Notes: a model not told the origin generated them from the sequence alone. 64,000 bases of DNA from Pomphorhynchus laevis (GCA_012934845.2 WNNJ02002117.1:1-64000); one strand, 5' to 3'; counted from the first letter of the stretch, positions 13,701 to 24,336 are shown. Translations and numbers: made by a program.

Positions 13701-16700
13701 TCTTCAAATTCTATAAAATTATCCGGCAGCTTTATAAAGCGCTGCTGCTAGCTACCAGAAAACTCGTTTTTTTTATTTCATAAAACTTTAAACTTGCTGC
13801 TAAGCTTACCCTATGTGCAGCAACGTATTTGTAACTGGCGTTGCGTAGTTACATTGACAAGGCTACTATTGTATTATTTATTCGTTAACAATAACAATTT
13901 TCGATTTTTAGGGTTAGCAAGCTTTTCGCTTTTTCTATAGTTTATGGTGTTACTCAAACGACAATTTTGATTTGCTCCTGTTGTGTATATTATTGGTATG
14001 CAAAATGCCAAAAATTTCGATTTATGATATCCTGTAAGTCAGGCATATATTTTAGAATACTAATTCATAGTTTTGCTAAGAAATTGTTAATATCTGTATT
14101 TCGGCATTCGTTTTTTACATTTTGTTCGTTCATTGTGATACGATGATGTTCACTACTATTTATTTCCGAGATTTTCCGTAAAGGTTAATAATTTGTGTAA
14201 ACAACCTGTATTTCCTAAAAATGCAGGAAGCAAAATCCGTCGTATTTGTTACTTTGTTCCTAAATTTTGATCAGGTTTATTGTCGAAAATCGATAACTTA
14301 ATGCTATAATGACGAACAAGAGAGTTTTTTATTATTTATTGTCTTTGCCGCGTTTAAATTTAGCGCTGCTGCGTTCTAACGGCTACAAATCGAATTTTTA
14401 TTTCCGTTTAACAGTTTGCTTAAATTAATGTCATTTAGGAGCAAGCAACGGACACACAACTCCGTATAGTACTGATAGTTTTACACGAACTCATCATCTT
14501 GACTTCGCCGATGCTTCACGTGTGCGGGCTTACGGAGCTGGACTTGAAGAGGGTTACATAAACGTATCCAATGAATTTGTCGTTGATAGTCGCGATGCAG
14601 GTACTGCTTTTATTTTTATGTGTACAAATAACGTATGCATTATATTTATTATTCGTGTATCTTTGTTTTTACATATTTTATTTTGTAACAGGTAACGGAC
14701 CGCTGGCTATTGCAATTGAGGGACCAAGCAAGGCTAATATCGAGTGTCCTAATAATGATGACGGAACATGCTATGTCAGTTACAAAGTCTCTGAACCTGG
14801 TAGATACATAATTAGTGTCAAATTTGCCGAATCACCTGTTCCTGGTATGCTAATGATAATACATGTTTTTTATTCATTCGTGATTTTCAATTTATAGGTA
14901 GCCCATTTAATGTCGATGTGTATGGACCTGGTAGTTCATCCTTGTCAAAGCAGCGACCAGCTGCTGGTCCACAGCATCCTACATTAACATCTAGCCGTAG
15001 GATATTAGATTCCAGCAGTGATTGCATGTATAAATCATTAGTCGTTGGGGATACGCTTTCACAAAGTGTAAAGATGCAAAGTAACACCGCTTCTGCTTCA
15101 CGTGTTGGTAGTGTATGTCAGCTTTGCATACCTATACCGGGCGTAAATTCACAAGATCTTACCGCCTTCGTAACGACACCTAGCTCTCAATTAAAACCAT
15201 GCGAAATTGTTGACGTTGACCATCAGTGCAAGAGCATTCGATTTACACCTACCGAAACTGGTTTGCATTTGGTTAATATCAAAAAAGCAGACCAACATGT
15301 TGCAGGAAGTCCATATCAATTTACAGTTGGGCCACTCGTCAAAGGCGGTGCACATCGTGTTCGCGTTTCGGGAAGTGGAATATCACGAGGCATTGCTAAT
15401 GTTCCATGTAAGCACATCCTTTATTTAAAGTTTGTATAACTAAATAATTATTAATAAGCACAATTGAAGATGCAAATACATTTTTTTTAGTCAATTTATT
15501 TGCTGGATCGGGGATTCACACCATTTAATCGTTAATTATAATTTAAGAGAGACATAATTAAATATGAATACAATAGATGCAATTTTACTGTTGCCTCAAT
15601 TTTCATTATTTATGGACATATCTCGATTTACTTTAGGTAATCGCTAAAATTAGGTTTTTACGAATTGATTTTCATTGTGACGATATTGATTTTCGAATCA
15701 ATTTTCATAGACAAAAGTTGACTTGATGCTTGTTTTGTGTGACACAGTTGTCGCGGTTTTGTAAATATTCCGATTTATTCAAGGCTTCTATATGAAACGA
15801 ATAATCAACGATGTTTTAATATTAGATTTTTGTGCATGTGAATGCACAAAAATATGAATATTTTTATTTATTTTTATCAATAAATATGAAATATTTATTG
15901 ATCGTGTTTTAATATTAATTTTTTATATACTTGATAGCAGCAAATCAGCTAATAGTAATTTCTTGATAAATACGTTATTATTTTATTAAATTTTGAAACA
16001 AGGAACATTAATTTTAGCTGAATTTAACGTCTATACAAGAGAAGCCGGTGCTGGAGCATTGGCTATTACAGTCGAAGGTCCGATGAATGCAGAAATTAGC
16101 TTCCGTGATGTCCAAGATGGTAATGGCATTGTATCGTATACATGCCCCGGACCAGGTAAGCTTTTTGATTTGTTCGATTTTGTTAGTAATCTTATAAAGC
16201 TAAAAGAACGAAGAAATTTGTTTTTTTTTGCAAAATGTACTATTTCGATAGCTCTAATTATCATCTTCATGAACATTACAAACAGTTTATTCAAACACAA
16301 AAGCATCAAATAGTATTATTAGATATGTTATTATATATAAACTTTTTAAATAAACAATTTAATTTTTCATTGATAAAGAATTCCTAAAAATATTCTGTTT
16401 AGGAGGTCCAATTGTTTTTTCTTTAAAAATTATTGCATTTGTGGTAAGATTTATTTATAATTCATTAAGGAAAACCACATATCATTAAACTAATTCCTAA
16501 TTCTGTTTCAAAGATAAGTACAAATACTTTTTGCTCTGTAAAAGATTGTTATTGCCGATGCAATTAACGATGTTTTACAAATATAACAATTCCAAGTTGA
16601 AATCTAATTTCATACTTTCATTTTTTGAAAGACTTTAGTTTGATAAATTTCATAAAAATCTTTAAAAACAAAAACATTAAAGAAAGATAAAACAGTATTA

Positions 16701-19700
16701 GTTTCTAGACCAATGATCCATTGTACTGAAAGTTCTTTAGAATTTTATTCACTTAACAAATGTTGGTCATTAAATATTACTTTTGCAGACAATAAAAACA
16801 TCCTCTACATTAGGGTACCAATCAATTGCAAAACAAAAATCATTCACAAAGTTATTTTTCCAATATCTCAGATATATATGTTAGTATTGGTGCAAGTTGA
16901 TTACTCATGGCTAGTTCTTAAATATGATCCCACATATTAGATCCAAATAAAAAGTTTCATCTTTGTCTACATAATATTAACAAATTAGTCAAGTCTTCTT
17001 TATTAAGAGTTCAATCTGCATAACTGATAGTTACTAAAATATTACTAAAATCTTTATATAACAAAGAAAAGTATTTTCATTTAATACAACAAAACGTTAA
17101 TGTCCGATATTTCGATAGCTACTGCTATCATCATGAGAAGATAGAGTAGCATAGTGAGAAGATAGCTACTGCTATCATTTACGATGATAGCAGTAGCTAT
17201 CGAAATATTGAACAGTAACGTTTTGTTGTATTAAATAAGAATACTTTTCTTCGTTCCATAAAGATTTTATTTATAAAAGAAGAAAATGGATATTTTCTAA
17301 AATATTACTGCTGATATCAATAGTAGCTCACAATGGAATATTTGTAAATAAAGAGTCTATAGCTGCAGTGAAGCTCTTAACGTCTTTAGACTCTATTGCT
17401 CTTTAAGTTAGAATAGTGAGGGCCGCCAATAATGAATGGAAAATGATTATTAGAAGTATTACTTTTTAATACAGTTGAAATTTACATTTAGAAATCTTAT
17501 AGAAAATAGTAGAGTAAGATGCAACAATACAACGTGCACAATGGGCATCTTAATTAATCCTAATAAACATAGGAAACCCGGCTTAGAATTCATGACAATA
17601 TGTATGACATTTTATAATTATAATAGTAATGATAAAAATAAAAATTTAAAAGTTAGTAAATAGTTTTTTATGTAGTAAACTGAATAATGATATGCGCTGA
17701 ACACATAATATGTCCATGTGTATGTTTTATTTAGATCCGAGGTGTATTATTTGTATTAAAGTTTTAAAAGTATCTTTTCGCAATCACTCAACTCCTAAGG
17801 TGTTTTAGTATTAGATAGTGAATCACAATTCCTTTTGATTACTATATTCCTTTTAAATATATCGTATTATCTCTCATTACATTCATACTAATTGATTTTT
17901 ATTTTAAATTTTAATAATAATTTAAAATTTATCTATTGCATAAAATACGCAGATTCAGTTAGCTGATCTGATTGCTTATTAAGTTCGGCAATGATTAAAA
18001 TTATATAGACAATAGCACAATTATCTCAAAATTGTTATTGTAAGCTTTTTTATTTCTCAAATATGTAAATGTTTTGTAAATTCCCAATCATTATTATTGG
18101 CGTTGTCAAATAGTAATGACATTTCATCTCTTAAATCAAGATACCTGTAATGATATATTTTGATATAAGTTTATAATCCGATTTCTAATAGTTTTGTATA
18201 TAGTTGAAAGTGTGTTATGATTAAATTGTGTTTAATCAATGTTGTAATTAAAATGACCTACTAATCAATAAAGTAATTAATCTTTAATTAATTCGCAAGT
18301 TAAGAACATTATATTGTTGATCAACACAATTGCATGACTCTGTCATTGCTATTATGCATGTTATCCACTTTATTTAACTGGTAATTTGTTTTCAAACAAA
18401 AACAGGGGATTACTCAGTAGTCGTTAAATTTAATGACGAGCATGCTCCCGGATCACCGTTTGCTGTGCGCATAGAACCGAACCAATTAGATACTAAACGA
18501 ATTACAATCGAAGATATTCAAATGCCAGATGGAAAACATTCATACGAGGTAATCAAAAATCATTGTATATACATTACTTTTTGGCGTAGTCAATAAAGAA
18601 GTCATGTTTTGAGTTAATTTTTTATAGATATAATAAGTATGCTTAGGTAAAAATAAAACCTCATACTATTGCTGAAGTTCTACAAATTTAATTTTCTTGA
18701 TTGTCAGTGTTTACTAAGATGAGGAATAATAATTAGTCGTATAATATTTATGTAAAACTTTGTCATTTAAACAAGACATGTAATTAATTGTGAAATAATC
18801 TTCAAAAGACAATATATTTTTACAAGACCTCTGTGAGTTGTCAAATGTTTGAAACACGTTTAACCGAAACTTATATTTGACACATTTCCTGACACCAAAA
18901 GTAAAAATCTATTTGTGCGTTGGTATTTTTGTTAGCTCATCTCTTTATTGTTATATATATCTTTTTTAGAAGTACACTCTGATTACTAATCACGGCAAGC
19001 ACGAATACATTCGCATATACTTTATTTTGAGATTTTTAATTTATGTTTTTAATTTATATTGGTAATTACGGTAGTCGATGTTGATTTGTTTAGGTCAATA
19101 CACCAGTTAGCTTTATAGTTGGATCCAAACATGGAATAATCCCACCTGCCAGAATTGAGGCATATGCTAGAGATTCCACTATGCAAAGATTATATTGCGA
19201 AGTTTGTTCTGTTAGAGAACAAGATAAAGGTGTGTTGCTTAAATCTTTTGTAGCTCATTTTAGTTTCTATTGCATAATCTTAGTAGAACTTGTCTTTTTA
19301 ATAAACAAAATGATTTTGATATCATAGGTAGCCTTTTGCCTGAATAAAATTGTTATTTTAAATAGCTTTAGAAACTTCTTTAACATAGATAAATCAAAAG
19401 TTTATGTTATAAACAGCGTAAACTATTTGAATTGGGATAAGACATTATGGCTCATTTTAATTATGACTTACTAAAGCATATTCATCATACATTAATTGTT
19501 TAGATTGTTATATGTATTTAACTATATGCCGTTTTCTTTTTATTTATTTGAGATTTATTCAAAAACTAGCAAAGTTTAAAAGTTGTATCAGTTCTCAAAT
19601 AAACGGCATTTATGTTGAATTTATTTATATGAATTATTAATAAGCACAATTGAAGATGCAAATACAATTTTTTTAGTCAATTTATTTGCTGGATCGGGGA

Positions 19701-22700
19701 TTCACACCATTTAATCGTTAATTATAATTTAAGAGAGACATAATTAAATATGAATACAATAGATGCAATTTTACTGTTCCTCAATTTTCATTATTTATGG
19801 ACGTATCTCGATTTACTTTAGGTAATCGCTAAAATTAGGTGTTTACAAATTGATTTTCATTGTGACGATATTGATTTTCGAATCAATTTTCATAGACAAA
19901 AGTTGACTTGATGCTTGTTTTGTGTGACACAGTTGTCGCGGTTTTGTAAATATTCCGATTTATTCAAGGCTTCTATATGAAACGAATAATCAACAATGTT
20001 TTAAGATGTGGTTTTACCTTTGGGCTGTATTTATCAATTTTTAGATGGCTACAAAATCTCATTCGTTCCTAAGGAAGTTGGTCTTCATAGTCTTACCGTA
20101 AAATGTGACGGACGTGAAATTTCCGAAAGTCCATTTGAATTTTATGTCAAACCTGGCAGTAAATCGGATTCCTCTAAGGTTGTTGCAAGTGGTCGAGGAT
20201 TACATACTGGCGTTGTCGGTAAGATATTCTGTATTTTCATTGTGTGCTCTAGTCAATATATACTATTCTCCCAGAAGCAGGACATCAAATACTGATTCCA
20301 CTTCGATTGTTAGTAGCTTGTTAGCTATGATGATATTGTTTATAATCAATAACTAAAATTAAATAATTAGAAACTATCTAAGTTAATAGAATGACCCATG
20401 TAATCGTTTTCTAACTTTTAAATATCCCTTTTTATTTTGCAAAATATAATTCGACACATTGCTGGCATAAAATAGTGATTAGTTCATTTTTATAGGTGAT
20501 AAACACCTATAATCAAGAGTATACACCGACGAAGAATTAAGTTGATATTGTCATAGAATGTTTTTGTAGTACCTAAGTTTTGACTGTAAGCACTTCTCAA
20601 ATTTTAATTTGCTGCAGTATCCCTCTGATAAAAATTGTTTTATGGTGATGCATTGCTTTAAAAGTTATAATTTAATCTTCATCATTTTGATATGACATGC
20701 TTATCAAACATGTTGAGAATATCCGATGGCATATATAAACAACGCCAAGTGAGAATTATATTCGTTTGATTATGATTTATTATAATGCCTTAATACACAT
20801 ATCACACTTTTTAAGATAATGTGAATAATAAAGATTCTGTACATATCTAAAACAATATTTTTTTATTATTTTGTTAATCAAAGTTTATTTATTAATGTAT
20901 TAATATTAATTTATTTCTTGAAATTTGGGTTCTTCTTTCACCACGTTTACGCTCATGGTGGTCAGTTGGATAATACATATTATTAGACAAAATTTTATAA
21001 CTCAATAAAAATTTGTGTTTTATACTTTTACTCTTAAGCTAATAACTTAGAAAGAGATGAGTTAATGTACAAAGAATGACTGAAATTTTTAGAATATGTA
21101 TTACTGTCTTTAATTTTACTACCTTACCTTTTATTTCAAGGTCAACGCTCAGAATTCTTTGTTGACACTTCACAAGCAGGAACAGGTCTGCTTGCAGTTG
21201 TTGTTGACGGACCATCAAAAGTGCAACTAAATTGTAAAGAGATGACTGGGGGCTATAACGTTTCTTTCCTGGCTGCAGCTGCTGGCGAGTACACAATATC
21301 TATAAAATTTGCCGGCAATACTATTCCAGGAAGTCCATTTAAATGCCGTGTCGTCGACACTCAAGATTCACTTATAAAACCCTTTGCTGGTAAAATATGT
21401 TTTCTTATAAAGTGCACATGTTGACTCGTGTGATCATGTAAATTTTATTCTAATTGTGCAGTGTTTTAAAACACAATGTGCTTTTAATGTAGGAACACAC
21501 ATTAATATATACTTTTAATGTAGGAACTCACATTGATTCCAGCTTATCTCATGGTTATAATAGTGGTATAGGTGATGGCGATCGATATTCATTCTCAGGT
21601 TTGTATTTCTGTGTTTTATGTTTATTTATCACATTGAACCTTTTAATTGTTATTTTAATTGATGCAAGTGTTCGCGTACTTACCAATCAGAAGATTTTTT
21701 TTACAGTATATGCATATTTTATTCATAACTTGTATAAGCCATCAAGAGAGGCATTGACTGTCATGAAATTGCACAATATGTGCTTAACCCATACGCTAAA
21801 CGAAATCTAATGAAAACTGCCAATCCAGCTAGGACTATCTATTTAAAAAACATTATATATGTGTCTAATTGATAGAATATTAAATATTTTTTAACCTTAT
21901 TGTGCAGCAGCTTACATACTTTAGTATTATTTGAAATATATTAACCTTGGCAAATAAAATGAAAATAAGTAGAATACATATTAGAACGTAACCTTAATAT
22001 ATTAAAAAAGATATCGAATATCTATTAAGATAAACGAATGCAAATCTACATTTCTTACTATAAAAATCAATAAAGATTTTTAAATAAAAAAAAAATTTTT
22101 ATTTAAAACTATGTATTCCTTTGTACACTTATCACCTTATTTACGTTTACGATCGATCTTATACGTTCAGATCGATCGCGTATATACAGCAACACAAGCA
22201 GCGTTGTTAGTAGACAGCAAATATCATCATACAGTAGTAGCAGATCTCGAAATCCCATGCTATCAAGTCAATTACAATCTACTTTCAACACACCGGGTGC
22301 AATGAGTGTTAGCAATGTTGGTACATCCGGATGGGCATGTGTTGATTCAAGAAAAGTTCGACAAGGAAGCGGCGGTGGTGATAGTCCTTCGGAGCCTCAA
22401 AAGGTTCGAACGTACGGGACTGGTATCGTCAAAGCTAAATGCAATGAACAAACCGAATTCACTGTAGACGCAACCGAAGCAGGTAAGCTACTATGTTTCT
22501 CGCTATAAATGTAAATATGCAGCTATTCCTAGTTACTTTTGTTTATCTAGAAAGCTTCGAAGAAAATAAATATTTTTATAATATTTGGCATGCACAGCAT
22601 ATGTTCTTATTTTTATTAGATTAACGCTACTATATTGGCGGATTTTTCATTTGTTGTTTTTGTTCAATTTTTGTGTTTATTTGTTTAGGTCATAATATGC

Positions 22701-22876
22701 TAATGGTTGGTATTCTGGGACCTACTCGGCCGTGCGAAGAAGTTTTGGTAAAGCATGTTGGCCATAATGTGTACACCGTATCCTATATCGTTCGTGAGAA
22801 AGGGAGTTATGTTCTTATCGTAAAATGGGGAGACAGTCACATTCCTGGCAGTCCATTCTACATAGACGTTCCTTAA
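53..22876 (+). CDS. Filamin, 3' portion with a giant inserted exon (13 exons, 5' end outside window)
   Basis: Filamins are dimeric actin cross-linkers built from an N-terminal actin-binding domain and a rod of Ig-like repeats; the last repeat dimerises and repeats near the C terminus bind integrins and other receptors. Exons: 53-226, 1904-13672, 14439-14600, 14692-14844, 14898-15407, 16018-16155, 18406-18548, 19094-19229, 20045-20218, 21141-21389, 21524-21598, 22171-22482, 22689-22876. Every intron is GT-AG; all are phase 1 except that after 18548 (phase 0). The spliced frame stays open for 4,726 codons and stops at TAA 22874-22876, which strongly supports the model. Ig signatures such as [19 protein letters not shown] and IPGSPF recur. 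The last two exons match the filamin dimerisation repeat ([28 protein letters not shown]). The actin-binding domain must lie upstream. No gene symbol is given because the species is unknown. Confidence 0.93.
1591..1653. repeat. Perfect 17-bp inverted repeat with 29-bp loop
   Basis: TGTGTCAATTGTAGCAC at 1591-1607 is the reverse complement of 1637-1653. It may be the remnant of a foldback element; no other feature is attached to it. Confidence 0.75.
1703..1767. repeat. (TA)n microsatellite
   Basis: About 32 uninterrupted TA units inside the filamin intron, 137 bp upstream of the giant exon. Confidence 0.95.
1904..13672 (+). CDS. Giant filamin exon encoding a ~3,923-residue disordered repetitive insert
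   Basis: This single exon of 11,769 nt is open throughout. The acceptor AG is at 1902-1903 (TATATTTTAAG) and the donor GTATGT begins at 13673; both ends are phase 1. The product is rich in Asp, Ser, Pro, Lys, Tyr, Arg and His, has few Cys, and I noticed no Trp or folded-domain signature. Layout by exon residue: about 1-815 non-repetitive low complexity; 815-2165 degenerate repeats built on PYSKD, SPYDQR, DKRP and KPYTKDS; 2165-2700 mixed; 2700-2925 His-rich PHDHH repeats; 2925-3145 GRYPDEH repeats; 3145-3923 Ser/Thr/Pro/Arg-rich tail. It interrupts the Ig rod. I recognise no homologue. A long flexible or charged spacer is an inference. Confidence 0.9.
4366..8420 (+). repeat. Coding degenerate tandem repeats built on PYSKD
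   Basis: Within the giant exon, blocks of 11-13 residues alternate around PYSKDK, DGxSPYDQR, [13 protein letters not shown], LDGTTPx[14 protein letters not shown] and [12 protein letters not shown]. Order is conserved across blocks, so the unit is a composite of about 100 residues that has duplicated and diverged. The DNA copies differ at many sites while the frame is kept throughout. Confidence 0.9.
6637..7860 (+). repeat. Best-preserved 306-bp (102-residue) higher-order repeats
   Basis: The start codon of the [11 protein letters not shown] motif recurs at 6637, 6943, 7249 and 7555 (last one [11 protein letters not shown]), exactly 306 bp apart each time. The first three units are clearly related over their full length. 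The fourth drifts after about 7650. Confidence 0.88.
10009..10530 (+). repeat. 15-bp tandem repeat encoding a His-rich PHDHH array
   Basis: About 30 units of a five-codon repeat (CCTCATGATCACCAC and variants) encode PHDHH, with PDDHH and PHDKH variants. Roughly two of every five residues are His. Such density can bind Zn, Ni or Cu ions or titrate with pH, but no function is shown here. Because the unit is a multiple of three, the other frames are also open; those are not genes. Confidence 0.92.
10690..11330 (+). repeat. 21-bp tandem repeat encoding GRYPDEH
   Basis: Seven-residue units of the form xRxPDEH start near 10700 and become almost identical GRYPDEH units (about ten) between about 10940 and 11155, then decay to 11330. 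The identical core points to recent expansion by slippage or unequal exchange. Confidence 0.92.
13673..14438 (+). other. Filamin intron after the giant exon
   Basis: Starts with a strong GTATGT donor and ends TCATTTAG. I see no repeats or genes in it. Confidence 0.8.
14439..14600 (+). CDS. Filamin exon: linker and first half of an Ig repeat (probably repeat 19)
   Basis: The acceptor is at 14437-14438 and the donor GTACTG starts at 14601, phase 1 at both ends. It reads a short Ser/Thr-rich linker, then [25 protein letters not shown], the typical A-to-C strand start of a filamin Ig repeat. The wording (YG.GL.EG, D.RDAG) is closest to repeat 19 of vertebrate filamin A as I recall it. Confidence 0.9.
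14692..14844 (+). CDS. Filamin exon: second half of repeat 19
   Basis: The acceptor is at 14690-14691 and the donor GTATGC at 14845. It reads [46 protein letters not shown]. Only a 53-nt intron separates it from the next exon, the shortest intron of the gene. Confidence 0.92.
14898..15407 (+). CDS. Filamin exon: end of repeat 19, linker, repeat 20 and start of repeat 21
   Basis: The acceptor is at 14896-14897 and the donor GTAAGC at 15408. It reads [11 protein letters not shown], a Ser-rich linker, then [65 protein letters not shown]. These match repeat 20 of filamin A in recalled features (GSICDLNLKIP, HVTGSPFQFTVGPL, GGAHKVRAGGPGL), which anchors the numbering of the neighbouring repeats. 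Confidence 0.93.
15446..15817. repeat. Dispersed ~370-bp repeat, copy 1
   Basis: This intronic segment runs from about ATTATTAATAAGCACAATTG to CAACGATGTTTTA and is nearly identical to 19634-20004. It has no ORF. No clear terminal inverted repeats are visible, so its class is open: a non-autonomous element or a local duplication. Confidence 0.88.
16018..16155 (+). CDS. Filamin exon: first part of repeat 21
   Basis: The acceptor ATTTTAG ends at 16017 and the donor GTAAGC starts at 16156. It reads [20 protein letters not shown] and continues to a GPG turn. Repeat 21 of filamin A carries the same TREAGAGGLSIAVEGP wording. In mammalian filamins this repeat binds integrin beta tails; whether the site is kept here is not tested. 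Confidence 0.93.
17060..17262. mobile_element. Foldback element with hammerhead-like arms
   Basis: Two arms of about 70 bp are inverted: the left reads TTTAATACAACAAAACGTTA then a GATAGC hairpin, the right is its reverse complement. Each arm, read outward, has GATGA, a 6-bp hairpin (GATAGC-AGTA-GCTATC) and GAAAT, resembling the GAUGA / stem II / GAAA part of a hammerhead ribozyme, but the CU before GAUGA is not kept. It is a non-coding element probably derived from a retroelement terminus. Confidence 0.6.
17885..17985 (+). mobile_element. Penelope-like element terminal fragment
   Basis: The stretch matches the tail of the Penelope-like terminal repeats seen at 56420-56520 and 28640-28738, including CAGTTAGCTGATCTGATT. 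It is a short decayed fragment inside a filamin intron. Confidence 0.55.
18406..18548 (+). CDS. Filamin exon: end of repeat 21 and start of repeat 22
   Basis: The acceptor AACAG ends at 18405. It reads [35 protein letters not shown], then a stretch ending HSYE. The donor GTAATC at 18549 is the only phase 0 boundary seen in this part of the gene. Confidence 0.92.
18549..19093 (+). other. Filamin intron
   Basis: AT-rich; I see no feature beyond the splice sites. Confidence 0.75.
19094..19229 (+). CDS. Filamin exon: repeat 22, first half
   Basis: The acceptor TTTAG ends at 19093 and the donor GTGTGT begins at 19230. It reads [42 protein letters not shown]. Even-numbered repeats usually begin this way (VNQPASFAIRLNGAKG in filamin A). 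Confidence 0.9.
19230..20044 (+). other. Filamin intron containing repeat copy 2
   Basis: The 5' half shows nothing. The 3' half is occupied by the dispersed 370-bp repeat, which reaches to about 40 bp from the acceptor. Confidence 0.75.
19634..20004. repeat. Dispersed ~370-bp repeat, copy 2
   Basis: Nearly identical to 15446-15817 in the same orientation, with a few substitutions and one or two single-base length differences. High identity implies recent transposition or duplication. Confidence 0.88.
20045..20218 (+). CDS. Filamin exon: repeat 22, second half, and linker to repeat 23
   Basis: The acceptor TTTTTAG ends at 20044 and the donor GTAAGA begins at 20219. It reads [46 protein letters not shown] 370-bp intronic repeat ends only about 40 bp upstream of this acceptor. 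Confidence 0.92.
20219..21140 (+). other. Filamin intron
   Basis: AT-rich, 0.9 kb. I see nothing beyond the splice sites. Confidence 0.75.
21141..21389 (+). CDS. Filamin exon: repeat 23
   Basis: The acceptor TTTCAAG ends at 21140 and the donor GTAAAA begins at 21390. It reads [53 protein letters not shown], then a linker. Filamin A repeat 23 has the same QSEFFINTTRAG and DGPSKVKMDC-like wording. Confidence 0.93.
21484..21535 (+). promoter_or_regulatory. Tandemly duplicated splice acceptor
   Basis: CTTTTAATGTAGGAAC occurs at 21481-21496 and again at 21512-21527. Only the second leads into an open frame; the first would give a stop within nine codons. The duplication covers about 31 bp across an intron-exon boundary. 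Confidence 0.7.
21524..21598 (+). CDS. Filamin small exon: hinge 2 region
   Basis: The acceptor AATGTAG ends at 21523 and the donor GTTTGT begins at 21599; 75 nt, phase 1 on both sides. It encodes a Gly/Ser/Asp-rich hinge segment with no Ig features. An identical-looking acceptor 31 bp upstream would lead into a TAA stop, so this one was chosen. Being a multiple of three and symmetric, the exon could be skipped without a frame change. Confidence 0.82.
21599..22170 (+). other. Filamin intron
   Basis: AT-rich, 0.57 kb, no repeats seen. Confidence 0.75.
22171..22482 (+). CDS. Filamin exon: hinge 2 and start of the dimerisation repeat
   Basis: The acceptor GTTCAG ends at 22170 and the donor GTAAGC begins at 22483. 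The first two thirds are Ser/Arg-rich hinge. The end reads [28 protein letters not shown], the start of repeat 24. The acceptor was chosen because it is the AG that gives the required phase and keeps the frame. Confidence 0.88.
22689..22876 (+). CDS. Filamin last exon: end of the C-terminal dimerisation repeat
   Basis: The acceptor TTTAG ends at 22688. It reads [53 protein letters not shown], ending IDVP and TAA at 22874-22876. The terminal GSPF...VP matches the end of known filamins exactly in form. Confidence 0.96.
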
Positions 22877-24336
22877 TTTTACCATCAAACACATAGATCA
22901 TCGTTCTATAACTAAATATCGTTTAGTTCAAAATAACATTCTCTTCCCCAAATCAATAAAAGAATGATCGCTTCTCAAAGTTAGCATTGAATTTACTAGA
23001 ATAATGACGAATTTGCTTGTAGCTAAATTGCTATATTTGTGTCTAATGATTCATATTTTCTCTTCTTTTTTCTGTTTTCACCATTCGTTCATTGGTGGAT
23101 GTTTACTACTAGCAAACTTAAAACACTAGTATTATTACACTTTTTTCATTTCATCATACAGTTTTTGTCTACAAAATGGTCAAATATTTTTCGTGCTTTC
23201 TGTTGTATTTTCATTTGTTAGATTTAAGACTCAAGCGTAATGATCAAATTAATAATAAAAACAACAGTTTATGCAATAAAATTTTATACTTATAGAACGG
23301 CTATAACGTTTGTATTATCTGATAGCAAACCAATACTATATCATCACAATGTTTAAACAATTATTGAAAAATATTTATTTAAGTCTAATTAAATAAATAA
23401 TTTAATTTATTAATTTATTTTTAAATTACTCATAAATTACGATCACAAAATAAATCCGACATTTTACAATGCCGGATTTGGCGCAGGTTAACTGTTTACA
23501 ATCATTAAATGTCTTTGTGATATTTTAATAAAGTGGCTAATTTAACCTAATGTATTAACTAATATCATTATGATATTGTTCTTAAATTTCGATCAGATTT
23601 TCGATGATAACCTAGACAGTTAAACGCCACGTTCCATTTTATACACACGTCACAATGTTTGAATTTAAATATAAAGTCATCTCCGAAATGTTTGAATTTA
23701 AATATAAATACATTTTCGCTTAAAGATATTACATTTCAAAGAATTTTTATTGCCTGAACTACATGGACGCTGTGAATGTTTCTACGCTGTATTGTTACAA
23801 TGTAAATGGCTAACCAGTAAAAATATTCGATATGATGCAACATATATTTTAGCTATTCATTCATCAATTGTATCGTAATAGTATAATTAGGTGGTTAACA
23901 TGACTGAATAGTATGCAGTGCTGACTTCCGAATTAAAAACTACAAGCAAATCAGAGTCTAGGTATTTTATAATAAAAATACTAATTATATAATAAAAATA
24001 TATTTATTCAAATAAAATTGTATCGCTATTGTAGTAATAAAAGATTATAGAAGTATATAATTTTTAATTATATCAACATATGATCAATATTTAAATGAAT
24101 ATTTTAAATAACGAAAAATATTTACATGAATTAATATAATAATATTAATATTATAATTTTATATAATGAAATTTGGCGCATTCCAGTTGTATTATGCGAT
24201 GTTCATTTCTCAATATATAAATGATATAATAATATAATAATATATAATTAATAATTAATAATTATATATAATAATTAATTATATATAATTAATTATTAAT
24301 ATTATTCATTAATAATATTTATTATTAATATATATA
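22877..24336. other. Intergenic AT-rich stretch
   Basis: Holds the filamin 3' UTR, then AT-rich sequence. From about 24080 it becomes a TAA/TA low-complexity tract that abuts the truncated LINE. No gene is seen. Confidence 0.75.
22955..22960 (+). promoter_or_regulatory. Filamin polyadenylation signal
   Basis: AATAAA lies 78 bp after the filamin stop codon, a usual distance for a short 3' UTR. Confidence 0.6.

Larger units (their letters stand above)
16156..18405 (+). other. Filamin intron with foldback element and Penelope-like tail fragment
   Basis: An AT-rich intron of 2.25 kb. Contents that I can name are the foldback at 17060-17262 and a Penelope-like terminal fragment at 17885-17985. 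The rest shows no coding signal. Confidence 0.75.
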
